NCBI GenBank assembly: GCA_963922205.1
Contig: CAWUHX010000134.1
Span: 310,001-374,000, forward strand
Reading direction: 5' to 3'
Length of the DNA: 64,000 nt
Source: Romanomermis culicivorax
Taxonomy: Eukaryota; Nematoda; Enoplea; Mermithida; Mermithidae
In this document: positions 29,401 to 42,000 of the stretch, in pieces
Position numbering within the stretch: the stretch's first letter is position 1
Layout: each line of letters opens with the position of its first letter
Translations under genes and position numbers: made by a program
The notes under the pieces: model-generated
What the model saw: only the letters and a program-made list of their open reading frames with translations
What the model was told of the DNA's origin: nothing
The model's database searches: none

Positions 29401-31885
29401 GCAGTATTGTCAATTTGGGGTTTTACTTCTCCCAAATCTTCTCCATAAACGATGACGTCGGCTCCGTATTGACGACAGAGTGAAATTTTCATCAAAGGAG
29501 CAGTGACGGGCATCACAACAGTCACGGGTATGTTGAGTAGTTGGCCATGATAGGACAGTGCTAAGGCGTGGTTGCCGGCCGACGCCGCTATAACCCCTTT
29601 ATCCCTTTGCACCTCAAAACAAATGTATCCATTGAAAATTGTAGATCGATAAACATGGAAACTCAAAAATAAATTTTAAAGCCTTGGATTTTTACAAAAT
29701 TTCCCCCCGAAAAAGCAAGCACCAGTTATGCCAAAGTCTCGTAACATTAAGTGTTCCTAGTATAACCACAGTATCAAACTGGGCTCATATCTACCAATAA
29801 TGAATGCACATTAATTAAAATCATGTCTCCTGTGATACGAAATTTGATGATGTGACTATTTTTCAGTTTTCATATTTATAGAGAAAATTAATACACTGAA
29901 TTCAGTTCCATATTTTCGCAGATCCGAATCTGATTCCAACGCCAAAGCTTCTTTGACCCGCATTGTGAAAGGTAACTTCGTCAGTTCAAGATTAACAGCT
30001 TCAGAGGTCAAACTTGGACTGCAAGTATTAACTGCTAGAGAGACACTAGGTCGACATAATATAAATTGAGTTTTTACTATTCAGCAAACGAAACTTGTTC
30101 TAAGGTGTCCTTTTTGAAATGTACCAAATCTTGATTCTCTCACAATAGAGGTCGCAATTATCAGAAAATTTAGTTATCAGATGGTATTCATACTCCAGGT
30201 CCTGCGACCCTCTAGCAGTACATGAATCTCCGTAATTTTTTGTCAGCGGGTAGAAGACATGGTGAACTATCTATTGTTTAGGGAACATTTTGGTGCTTTT
30301 GAGCTTTAATAGTAGATATGGTGATTTTTGTGAAAAAATAGTTTTTGCTCTCAAAATTTGATGTTTCGAGCACCATTGTATTCTTAATACGTACTTTGCA
30401 TTAATAAATCCTACAATAAATTGTGGCCCTTCCCTTGGCCTAGTATTGGGTGGTAAATTTTCAGAACACGATGTTTGACGTACCTAAACTTGCAAAAGTT
30501 GAAAGAAGTGTATGTCAAAAATCGAAAAAAAGAAAATTATCAACTTTTGTCTTACTGTAGCTATGCGAGTTTTGATTTTCAGACAAAATGAATATTATTT
30601 TCGTTCCTAGCGCATCAAGTTACACCAAATGTGTGATTTTCAGGTCGGGTTCATTTTTTAATTATCACAACTCTCTGTATGAGAAGCTGAACTTTCTCAG
30701 ACATTGTCTCTCAGTGTTACTTTTCTAGAATCAAGTATACTTTGTTTAGAAAAATCACTAGGCTACAGCATAATTTTCACTCTTATGACGACTTTATCTT
30801 CTCTCTCATCGATCAATGCTGAGGGGTGGAGTCTGCTGGGGATCATCGAGAATCTGTTGCGGGTCAATCAAAATCTACTGGGGGCCAATCCCCTGCATGC
30901 ATGTATGATGTCCGCGTGCATCCCAGGTTTTTCATCTGCGAAAACAGTTCTACACGTTGTAAATCTCAATTGAAAATAAGTGGACTATAGCGTATGACGC
31001 CAAAATAATTTTGCAACCGAATGCAAAAAAAGATTGGCACATCAGATAATGTTCTGGTTACCGTAGTACTTCCACTCGGATCATTTTTCGTCCGATAATT
31101 TAGGACGTAACCTCAGTTAAGAAAATGTATAAAATAGTGTAATATTCTAACTTACTTTATCTAGCTGCAGCAAGGTATTTCGAGCTCCACGTTCCTTAAA
31201 ACTACAAACGTGTGCTTATCAATATACATTGGTCGATATCGCGAAACGAACTTACTTACCTACCGGTCACTTGCAAAAAGTCTTTCTTGAAATAGATATC
31301 CATGCCCAACTTGGTGGACAGTTGGTTAGATCTCTGAAACGAAAGAGCGGTCAAAAATTTTTAACCGGAAGACAATGTGCCTTACCGTGCACACCGTCTT
31401 CGTAATTCCATTTTTTATCCTATAGGCCGCCGCGCTGACATCTTGGTACAAGATGGTTCGTGGGTTGTCGGGGTCTGACCACGGGTCGACCGGTAACGGC
31501 CTCGATGTGTAAGACGTTTCATTGAATTTTATTTTCAAAGCACCTTATAGAAAACTCGAATTGTTTCAAAATGGAAGCGGTTCATGGAGTGTCATCTATT
31601 TTTTTCACAGTGATAACGGATAATTTCCAAATGCCAAACGTAACAATTTTGCTTACTCGATGGCTCATCGGTATCCATAACCCTTCGAACATCATGCTCC
31701 CTCAATCTTTTGGTATATGGGTCGCTTTGGGGGACGCATATGGATGAAGACCTTTTAGCTCGACTTAATTTGGTACGGAATTTTGAAACTCGATTTTCAC
31801 TTCCATTAGCCTCGCTTGCAGATTTCGTCGAAATTTCGTAAATTTCACTTTTTTTGCTACTCGCTGCAACGGTCTCTCCATCCAT
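23424..31885 (-). CDS. L-threonine dehydratase / L-threonine ammonia-lyase with ACT domain, PLP-dependent
   Basis: Deaminates threonine (and often serine) to 2-oxobutyrate and ammonia; fold type II PLP enzyme, cytosolic or mitochondrial. Twelve exons on the minus strand: 31657-31885, 31386-31543, 31260-31333, 31156-31201, 29427-29612, 28935-28990, 27420-27582, 27258-27348, 25790-25865, 25611-25736, 23955-24180, 23424-23525. All phases agree, giving 510 residues. Seen: the Schiff-base lysine in TGSFKERGARN (about Lys156), SAGNHALALSYHG (180-192), YGEDLGESKEKA, IIAGQGSMGIEI, the phosphate loop PVGGAGL (280-286), STTADGLSVP, VSEEFIALAI, GGNIDTTVLGRCIERGL, then an ACT domain from about 432 (VRFSVTVSDRPGGIAELAQL). 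The layout is that of TdcB/IlvA-like biodegradative enzymes and serine racemase, with the ACT tail favouring dehydratase. The loop reads GGAG where bacterial enzymes usually have GGGG. The first 75 residues are Ser/Lys-rich and unlike the core. Introns carry a foldback element (26171-26488). Divergent from DYNC2I1. Confidence 0.93.
26171..26488. mobile_element. Foldback element with AGCTGCAGCT modules, copy 2 (dehydratase intron)
   Basis: Same family as 11311-11661: ends GGGCCGGTTTCAGAGTTGCA and, inverted, CTGAAACCGGCCC, with an inside of repeated GTTAAGCTGCAGCTC-like modules and TATATGTTATA spacers. Some modules have drifted, but the overall mirror symmetry is kept. Non-coding. Confidence 0.8.
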
Positions 31886-33095
31886 CGTTCAAAGTTCGAT
31901 TTGAAAATAATTACCACGTTTTCGACTGATTAAATATGGAAAAGGAAAACGTTAGAAATTTTCAGTTGAAAAAATAGATAAAAGGGAGAAGTATCGCAAG
32001 CCGTGGATGATTTTGCTAACCACGTGCATTTTTCGACTAAAGCAAAAAACAGGTGGCGTGGTTTATCAGTCATGCGCTAAAAAGGTTGAAATCGGGGAGC
32101 AGTACAAGCCTTGAAAAACCTGTTGCAGGTACCATAGATGCGGCGAAAAATTGGAGCTTGGATGTCAAACATGCAGCACGAAAAGTTTTTATTTCTAGTT
32201 TCGTAGAAACGATGAAGCATCAGAATATCGAAATGCAACTTTTCCACTTTTTGGTGTAAGAGCGACTGCTCTATAAAAATGTTGCTGAAATTGCGCTCAC
32301 TTTTTTTGATTAAGCTTAAATAGAACAAGATCAAGTCAGCATGCCTCACATGTGATTTCTGTTGTAGATTTCACCACACAGTACGGAAACTTTTTTCACA
32401 GCTGCACTGGTTAATCTTTGAAATACAAAATATAAAGTATACAGTTCCTCTGCTGCAGCTTACTGGATCCAAAACGTAACAATGGCTAACTGTTTAGTGT
32501 AAGCTCATTTCGGTGAATTTTTGGTAATTTCGTAAAATAACTAAAGGATTCTCAGATGAGCCGATCTAAGCCTAGTTTGAATTCTTATTTGGTAATGCGA
32601 AATTGTATTTTGTTGCGAATATGGACCTGTTTCATCAAAATAGTGCCCTTCCTAGCAGAAGTTGCACGGCAAAGAAAATGGAAAGAAAGCAGGAAGCAAG
32701 TTTTTTTATGTTTAAAAGCTCTTTGAGGCATTCCAATCATAGTAGACTTGAAGGCTTACAAGTTATTACAAGCTATAGTCTGTCTTATTCCAAATGAGAC
32801 TCGGAAAGAAAAAAGATGTTCATGCAAATTATAAGAATCTTGCGGACGCGGCCCCCCATTTTGTCAGATTGACGATTCAGGACTATAACTTTCAAAAAAA
32901 TGTTGGATTGGAATGCTTGGTCCATCACATCTATATGAATTTGTTTACATTTTTTACATTCCGAGACACACATGAAAGTGAACGCACACCTTCAGTAGCC
33001 TGTCTCAGTAGTGTTCGTCTACTGTAACCATGGAAACACACTCAAACTTTTCAGTTTTCCAGAGTGAACATAGCGTAATGTCTCACTGAACCAGA
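31886..33095. promoter_or_regulatory. Divergent intergenic region shared by the dehydratase and DYNC2I1
   Basis: 1.2 kb between two start codons facing away from each other, so it should carry both promoters. Small open frames here show no similarity. It includes the X-box at 33024-33037 near the DYNC2I1 end and a possible splice acceptor (CTTTTCAG, about 33046-33053) upstream of that ATG, which could serve a 5' UTR intron or trans-splicing. Near 32774 lies a left-end fragment of the TAGTCTG MITE. Confidence 0.55.
33024..33037 (+). promoter_or_regulatory. X-box (RFX/DAF-19 site) upstream of DYNC2I1
   Basis: GTAACCATGGAAAC fits the nematode X-box pattern GTHNCYATRRNAAC at every position and ends 58 bases before the DYNC2I1 ATG. 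Nematode X-boxes drive ciliary genes from about this distance through the RFX factor DAF-19. The motif is seen; its use is inferred from position and the ciliary role of the gene. Confidence 0.75.
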
Positions 33096-36000
33096 ATGGA
33101 GATCGAAAAAGATAAAAAACGAAGGTCGTCTCAGCACGGAATCCAAGCCAAAGAGAAAAGCAACGTTTCCAAATCGCTCCATCAACGATCCACATCCGAA
33201 AAACGCAGCGCTGAACCGCCATCGACTACTGTTTCCTCAAGCCAAAAAAATGCAGCCGCGTTCAATAGGTGATTGCATAGTTTCTAAGTTATTTTGAAAC
33301 TAAAATGATCATAAACTAACAGAGTGGTCTAAGGTCTTCTTTATTTATCCAAGAATGCATGTTCTTGGGGTTTTTACTATGATTTTGGCTGACCCTCAAC
33401 AGCTTTTCGAAAAATATTGGATATTCAATTATTGCTCAAAAACCTTAATGACTATGAGTCATATTACCTAATGCACAGCACACTTATCTTATAATAAATC
33501 TGACTACATATAAAAGTAGAAATTCACACATTCATGCATGTCTGTGAACTTGAAATCACAGTACTTGACTCCGTCTCTTCATAGAAGTTTCGCTAGAATT
33601 TTTCTTACACCTATCAAACTCCATGAAATATTTCCCACCCAAATATATCCTGATCCCAGCTGCTGCACATGTATGGCACCAATATGGATTAAATTTACTT
33701 CTATATAAAAGCTCTAATTAACTGAGTTAATTGGTAAATAAAGTCTTATTATGGTTGTTCAAATTCATATCTTTAGTAAAAATTATTGAGTTTCTTGGTC
33801 CACCTATAATGCAACCCGAACTATTAACATTGTTCATGCTAATAAAATTTTTTATATCCCGAAAATTACTGCAAAAATTACGTACAGGATTTGAGTGACA
33901 AACTTTATCCGTGACACTGTTCGACAATAAGTTTGTTTTTTTTCCAAGAATATTTCATCATCAAAATCAGTTTGCCATCAGTTCGTGAGAAATTTCTACG
34001 TTTTTGTACGTCGTTGTTTTCATATCACATTGTGGGAATTTAAAGAATGAATAAGTTTGCGTTGTTATGTAAGTCATTACAACATTATAAATTTCCACAA
34101 TGTATTACTGAGTGAACTATAACATGTATCAAATTTTCTAGCATACATAAAATTTTCTATTTAATTCATAATTAACGACCACTTCAACTACTTTCAACAC
34201 AATCATACCATTTTCTTCTTCTTCACTTTGATCCTCACAGTTTAAGCTGGTTATTTTTACGCAGTTTTTGTATTCAGGGCCGTCACGAAAAACAATATCA
34301 CTCCTAATTTACTCAAGGAAGCAACGAAGAACAAGCACAAACAAGAAAAAGTAGAAAAGAGTAATCCGAAAGCGAAGGTTGTTGGCGCACCGGATGTGGT
34401 AAGTTGACTTAACCTCTAGAGACAGCCTGAATATCAGTGGACATTATTTTCGGCAGTAATTTTGATTTGAAATGAGTTGGAATAAATTTTTTATCGAAAT
34501 TTGGAATTATTTAAAACTCACTACAACAGTCTTTACTAACTACAACAGTCTGAAGTGGCAAACTTTTAACTGTGCATCAAAATTGAAAATATCATTCGGA
34601 GATCCACACAATACTGCTTCAAAAATTGAAAAAATGAATTTATAAATCACGTGTATGCTTCTACAGCGACCTTCAAAATCAAAGATAAGCGAATCCAAGC
34701 CGATTGCCGTTCCAAAAACGTTCAAACAAAATGCCGGACCAAAAGTATCATCGGATAAAGATAAACTTGAACCGTTGGTCCGTGAAAGTTCTAGGACAAA
34801 AATCAAATCGCCAAGAACGCAAACTAATTTTCCATCAAATCGAATTGAATCGAGCAAAGAACCAAAAACGTCAGATGATCTAGAAAATGATGACGTCGAT
34901 TACGAGTACGAAGATGATTTCGAAGATTACGAGGACGATTTTGAAGATGATATTTCGTCCAAAATTGATGCTGAAATTGAAGAAAATAGCATTGGCGAGG
35001 ATTCAATTCGATCGACTACGAAACAAGATATTAAGGAGGTAATATTTGCTGCTGCTCAACTTGATGGATCAGCAAGTTAAAATTCAGAATTTTGGAATTA
35101 GGCGTTCGTATTCAAATGCATGTCGCACATTTTGCTATACGACTAATACGGCTGATTATTCCATTCAAGACTAAAAATTATATGGGCTCACTTTTTGAAA
35201 ATTATTAATGAACTGAAATTGTGCTACCATATTCGGCTCTCATTCGAAAATTTTATAGATTAGAATGCCTGTCAATGGTAGGATTTCGCCGTCGATGGAC
35301 TCAAGAGATCCAGACATCAACTCCTCAATCAGTTATGAAAGCAGATCTGGGAAAACACGTGATGCACCTAAGTCATCCGAAGGTATGCATTCTCCTAGTT
35401 TTTTGATCTGCCACTGTTTTCGGTGCACGTTTCGACTTTTTTATTTAAATGTAACATTAATACATACTCTCATTAAAATACGAATTAATGAGGTAAATGC
35501 GAATTAAACCCATTCAACCCATTTATGCAAATTCCAGCGTGAATATTGTATAATTCTAGTGCCCTGGATCGTCTCTAAATGCCCTGGATACACCGAATAA
35601 TGTTCAGCATACTGTTATTCTAATTTTTTCAATTTTTTTACTAAATTAAAAAAAATTTACTAAATTTACTTCTCTGAGCTCTCATACAATACTAATTTAA
35701 CTTTCGACGACAGAAAGTTGATGAAGAAGCGCATAATTGTCTCCAGATTTTTTTCAGTGCTTGAAGATATCATGAGCACAGAAACAACAAGCAATGAACG
35801 ACAAAAGCAACATCCAACGCAACAACAAAAACGACCGTCTTCGTCGCGGATCAATTTCGTAAGCGCAGAAAAAACGGAAGCTCAAATGAAAGTCACCGCT
35901 CACGTGAGACGTCGTTACCACGATTTGAAACGAATTTTAGATTTAGATTACGCGAAATTCGACATTTACGATTGTGCTCCCGTTCGAGATTACGAATTTT

Positions 36001-39000
36001 TCATGTCGACCTACGGAAAGAGTAATAGGAAACAGGTAAGACTTGTCCTTAGTGCATCGCTTGTGGACCATCTCGTTGCCACAGCCTTGTCGTTCAGTTA
36101 TGCCTGCTATAAGACAGGAAAGATGAGGTTGAAATATACCATATGTCAGGCAAAGAGCTTTCAAGAATTCTCAAAGTCATAAAACAATGTTGACTATGTT
36201 TTGTTAGAATGCTAGTTTTCTACGAGTTCACTGAGTCTGATCTCACTATAATATATTTTTTGTTCAATTTTCAATTTAAAAAATCTACGTTTATATAATA
36301 CCCATTGAATATATTTACAGTAAAATTTGCACAAAAATGATCAATGATATGTTCATCCACATTCGGTTCCTGATTTTTTTGCATGAAGTTTGCATTAATG
36401 TAATAAAATATTGGAAACTTGTCTATTACCACCCATTGTTCGTGAAGCAAACGTTTAATACGTTCTTGTTAATATTGCAGTATTTTTCGAAGCAACATTG
36501 TTACATATTCTCGTGGGTAAAGCACACAAATTTCATCAGATAAGAGAAATCACAATTTTTAAATGTAGCCGTTTCTGCCTTGGTTCTGATATGCGGGAAA
36601 CGGCAGTCTTCTGACTGCCGTTTCCCGCATATCTGTACCAAAATGCGTGAGAAGATCGGGTTTGAGGAGTGCTCAGACGTGTTTCAACAGCTTCACTTGG
36701 ATGCAATAACTTAGTATATATAACATGGCTCGTCATTTGAACCAGATGAGAATAAAATTAGAAGTATGGGAGAGCAAACTAGACCGCCACACCTATAAAT
36801 CGTGAATAAAAAATTGATGAAACGATTAAATGACCGGCTGAAGATCAAGCAATCGAAGAATCAAACCTCTAATCCAAAAATACAAAAAGTTAAGTGAAGA
36901 ACTAAATTAATTAGGTCGTCAAAATATGGAACCAGGAAAAAATGCCAGGGACTGGCAAACTAAACCAAATATCTTTGATGTGAGGCTTTCTTAAAATTTG
37001 ATATGAGAATCTTTTTAAAACACGGGACAGACGCTGAAAAGGCAGATACGAGTAATGTTTCACAAAAGTCCATCCAAGACATGCACTTAAAAAGCAAAGA
37101 CAAGGTTTCGTTTATTCCACAAAAAATTTCCTTTTAAGAAAAACACATACGCCCCGCAAAAATTTTAAAAAATACTTAACTTTCGGCATAATTTGAAGAA
37201 AACGAAAAGAACTGCATACTGTATCTACTAAATTTTTACTTCCAGATCAACTTCATCTGATCCAGATAACAAGTTTGCTAACATCAGATCACACTGAAAA
37301 AATCACCCAGCAACTGCTCCACATCGAATTTCATCAAAAACAACAATTCATTTGCTAGTTTTTATACTCTTTCATCAACTCGATTTGATCTAGATCAAAA
37401 ATTTGCAGACATCAGATCCCACTGAAAACAATACCCAGCAACTGCTCGGCATCGAATTTCATAAGAAACAACCATTGATCTGCTAATTTTTATATTTCCT
37501 GATCAACTTGATCTGATTTAGATAAAAAATTTGCGGGTATCAGATCACACTGAAAACAATACCTGTAGTTTGTTCTTTATAAAATGCTTCTAAAACGAAA
37601 AATGACACATATAAGTTGTGAACTCCAACTCTTCTACATGAAACTTTAACGGCAAAACTTTTAACTCAAAAAATTACTCAGTGTTGGTTGAGTTTTTCCA
37701 CAAATTTTCAGTTCCACGCGATTTACGGCTCGTTAGAAAATGCTTAAAATATAAAATATAACTTGCTTTCCAGATTCATTATTCGGAAGCATTTTGAGAA
37801 AAACAGACTATAGCTACTGCTCTGCATCGAATTTCATCAAAAACAACTCTTAATCTACTAATTTTTTACTCTTTGATCAACTTAATCTGCTCTGTATCAG
37901 ATCAACAGACTTCAGGTATCATGCACAAAAACTCTGAACTATCATCTAACATATTTTTTTATTACAGGAACCATGACCAAGTCCTCCGATAAATATGTAA
38001 CACGCTACACGGCCAATCTACAGCCAATTCTTTTTCAATGTAAATTAAGTTTATGCACATTTTCATTGACTTTTTTCTAAATATGAAAAAACTTTTTAAG
38101 AAATTTCCGGTACGCCGGATCGATTGGAATCGGTTTCGGAAGCTGAACCTGAAAAAAATTTCTTTTGTCTGTTTTTCGGCTGGTGTAGAGTCATTTTACA
38201 CCATCATAATTCTGTTAAAGCATGTGTGTTTGAGTTTTTTATTCTTCATCCAACAAAAAAAGAATTATCTTCCTGGCCCTATTCTAGCCTGAGATATTCA
38301 TATGATCATCGAAAAATCATCTTTACACCATATTACAACGAGGAATGATTTTTTCCAAAAATCCGAAGCGCCGTTTTGCATTTAGGTCCTTACCATCACA
38401 TTGAACACCGAAAACCGCTAATCGGTTCTAATAGCTGCTATTTAAGGGGGGAAATTCCGACCATTTTTTGATCTTGATTTTGATTTAACCTCTAAGATTT
38501 GATTTTGATTGGCCACATTTTACACTACAGTATACGCTACAGTATTCCGATCGTGCTATACTTTAAACTGTTGGATAGAGGAGATCGACTTACATATGTT
38601 CCCCAAATTTTATCTCCAGATGTCTCTTGGATCGCTAGAAAAACCATCTCAAAGTCAAAAGGGGTCATGCACCAAGGACAAACACATAGTAGAAGCATTG
38701 CCGTGCTTTCTACGATAAAAACATCTGATCAGCCACGGCCACCAATCAGCCACAGAACCACTGAACCATTCAATCAAACTTCGTAACAGTCTTGTACTCG
38801 CTCCAGCTAAACAATGCAATTTGGTTTTTGTTGAGAAGATTTGTGCACATCTTGGTTCAAATAAGATTCAGGGGCAGAAATAATGAGTGTAATACAGGTG
38901 ACTGTGGCTACCAATTGAAATTAATTTCAAAAGATTTTGAAGGCTATCTTTCGTCAGGATGTCTTTTTTCACACATGTGCTTTTTACATGTGGTTGTACG

Positions 39001-42000
39001 ATCATTCTACAATATATTTATCTTTTGGGCCGTATGTTAAAACCTAGCTTGTGCTTAATCTACCTTAGGAAATGTCTGTTTCCGTCCTAGAAGCAGCTAG
39101 TTGATATGCTGAGACCAGACGATGCTACTTTGTACATATTAAAACGTATGTATGCATGGTAAAACCTAGCTCCTGCTCTGGAGCACCATGGCATCTGCTT
39201 AGCAGCTGTTATCTTTTAGCATATGTGTCCGTGTATTAAAGTGCAGTTTTCGATTGCACGGGTTAATTCATTCAATGAAGCAACGATCACACGAGTTTAT
39301 AGATGATTGGAAGGGATTGCACAGGGATATACGTGCAAATTCGAAAACCGCCGCTCAATTTTTTGCGGCACAAATGCACATTTCAAAATGTGCAAATCCT
39401 ACGCTCAGTACACAATGTTTTACAAAATGAGCGGTGAAAAAGCCCATTGCACGTGGGCAATGTGCAAAAGCGCCGCTCTGTTTTGAAAAATTCGTGCGGT
39501 GAGCGGTAAAAAAGCCCATTGCACATTGCCCAATGTGCAATGGGCTTTTTCACCGCTCACCGCACGAATTTTTCAAAACAGAGCGGCGCTTTTGCACATT
39601 GCCCACGTGCAATGGGCTTTTTCACCGCTCATTTTGTAAAACATTGTGTACTGAGCGTTGGATTTGCCCATTTTGAAATGTGCATTTGTGCCGCAAAAGG
39701 TTGAGCAGCGGTTTTCGAATTTGCACGTATATCCCTGTGCAATCCCTTCCAATCATCTATAAACTCGTGTGATCGTTGCTTCATTGAATGAATTAACCCG
39801 TGCAATCGAAAACTGCACTTTAGTACACGGACACATATGGTCTCTGATTTATCTATGCTAAACAGTACTACCGAACGAGATTTTCTCACTATGCGCAGCA
39901 TAGACGCACATGGGAGAATTTAGGAGTGGACAAATCTCGTATTTGAACACCTGCCTGAACTTTTGAAAACCCCGACTTTTGGAAGTTAACAACGCATGCT
40001 AAAAAATCACGTTTTCCCACAAAAATCTTTTTTGGAAGTGCAGACAAAGCTCAACGTCGTTACTTCACTCACAAATTATCCGTGTTGCTACCCTTTTCTT
40101 GTACTAGAAATGATTTCAAAGCTAATTTCAAACCTTTGCTCCGCAGGTACAGCAACAAACTCGGGACGATAATATTGATAGGCATGTGCAATGTGACGAA
40201 ATTGAAACGGAAGATGTCGGATGTCAAGCACCGTCCAAGGATGCTGGGATCGATAATGGTGAGTTGTCGTTTCTAGCTGGCATCATTCGGTGACAATTCG
40301 GTTAAAAAGGTGAAAAAAGCAATCGAGATCCAGGAAACGTGCATTTACAAGTACTTCACACAAATAAAGTCCATTCTATATTCACAAAATTGCATTGCGT
40401 TCTATCACAAAATGATTTTTTCGCTTATGCTTATTCCTATGCTATCCGCTACACCAAATTATCGACATCTACTCTCTTAGCTTCATTACAATTACTCTAT
40501 TTTTTGACGATAGAACCTGATAAGCATGTAAAGCAGCCATCAATAACTAGAACTGAATTAAAACTACTGGATCGGAACCTAAAAATCGGATTAATTCAAA
40601 AGGACTAAAAAATTCGAGATTAATCCATGATCAGCCGACGTTAACTCTCAAACAGTGTTGAATATGCATTGGATTCACATAATCCTTAGAATCTGCGCAA
40701 ATTTAGTCTGAATTAATCAAGTTTTAGAGATGGATGTAAGCAGAAAATTACAAACTAAAAAGCGGTCTCAATCAATCAAGACCAATACAGTCATAAGAAG
40801 CCGACAGTCATGAGAATCTTTTCTTCTGCTGGCAAGTGTTTCATTTATATTCCAGTCATGTTCAAAGATCAAGAAATTAGAAATTCTAGAAGATTTTGTC
40901 GATTTGTTGGAAAAGCTGGAAAAGTATGATTTACGATCTACTACATTATCCTACAAAACGTCATATTGATAAACTTGCAGCTAATTCTTCGTCTATTGAA
41001 AGACGAAGCTTTAGACGACGTGACATCATTGGCTAACAAATCGACCCGGTCATTTTCGGATAGTTTTACGTCATTGTCATTATCCAAATTGGCTCAGAGT
41101 ATGCTTATTTTTGCATGGTCTACTTTGTTGGTTAGCGTTTTTTGTCCGTCATGATGTTGATAAAACCAAGAAAATATTTTGCTTTCATTACTTCACGAAG
41201 AATATTCGATCATTTTCAGAATATCAGACGCAATTATGCATTGTACCTAAAGATCGATCGGATTTTTTGGTCACTTGTCATTACGTCACTGAGGTACGGT
41301 AATAGCTTACCTTCGTCTTCATCCTTGTAGTAGTCTTTATTTTCAAGTCGTTAGCAGCAGATCTTGTTGACCACGGTTTGGTCTGCTTGTGGAATTTCAG
41401 CGATTTGACTAGCCCTGAAAAGTGAAATAGAACGTTTCCTTACTTGTGATTTTTATTGATTATCAGTTTGCAGAATTCTAATTTGCAATGCTAGACCGAG
41501 CGCTGCCAGTATTTTAGCCGCCCAAACTGAACTCGTGGCAGGCTGTGTAAGTTATGCCCAATGTACGAATTCGTTTTTGAGAGATATTTTTCGATTCAAA
41601 CTTTTGAATACGTGCATGATTTCAAACGAATCAAACTCTCACTGTCTATGTAGCTATTCAAATCTATGCTTGTTTCATTTTTTCTTCCCTATATAAATAT
41701 CGCTCTGCTGATTGCCCTCCGAACAAACCCATTTCTATTTAGGACGATGGCTCGCTCATATTATGGGATTTGAACGAATCAGATTCGAGTCACGAACTTA
41801 TACCATGGCAAAATAGAGACATAAGCTTGAGGTCGCCGTCTTTTGATTCAGGTATGACTTCGAACGAAAAGTATTATTTTTCACATATCTAACTTCAATT
41901 ATAGCTTATTTGCGCGACGAAGACGCCACTGAAAAGGCTGAAACTTCGGCACCAGTAGTAGACTTGAAAATTTTGGGACAAAATCACGGTGACATCGGGT

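Noticed and set aside
28250-33560. Similarity between intron sequence near 28260-28520 and near 33340-33560
   Set aside because: A few shared words (GCATGTTCTT, TTGGCTGACC) suggest a common repeat, but I could not align ends with confidence.
39355-39704. Two nearly identical 61-residue frames on opposite strands
   Set aside because: They arise from the palindrome: the same arm read twice. No start context or similarity.
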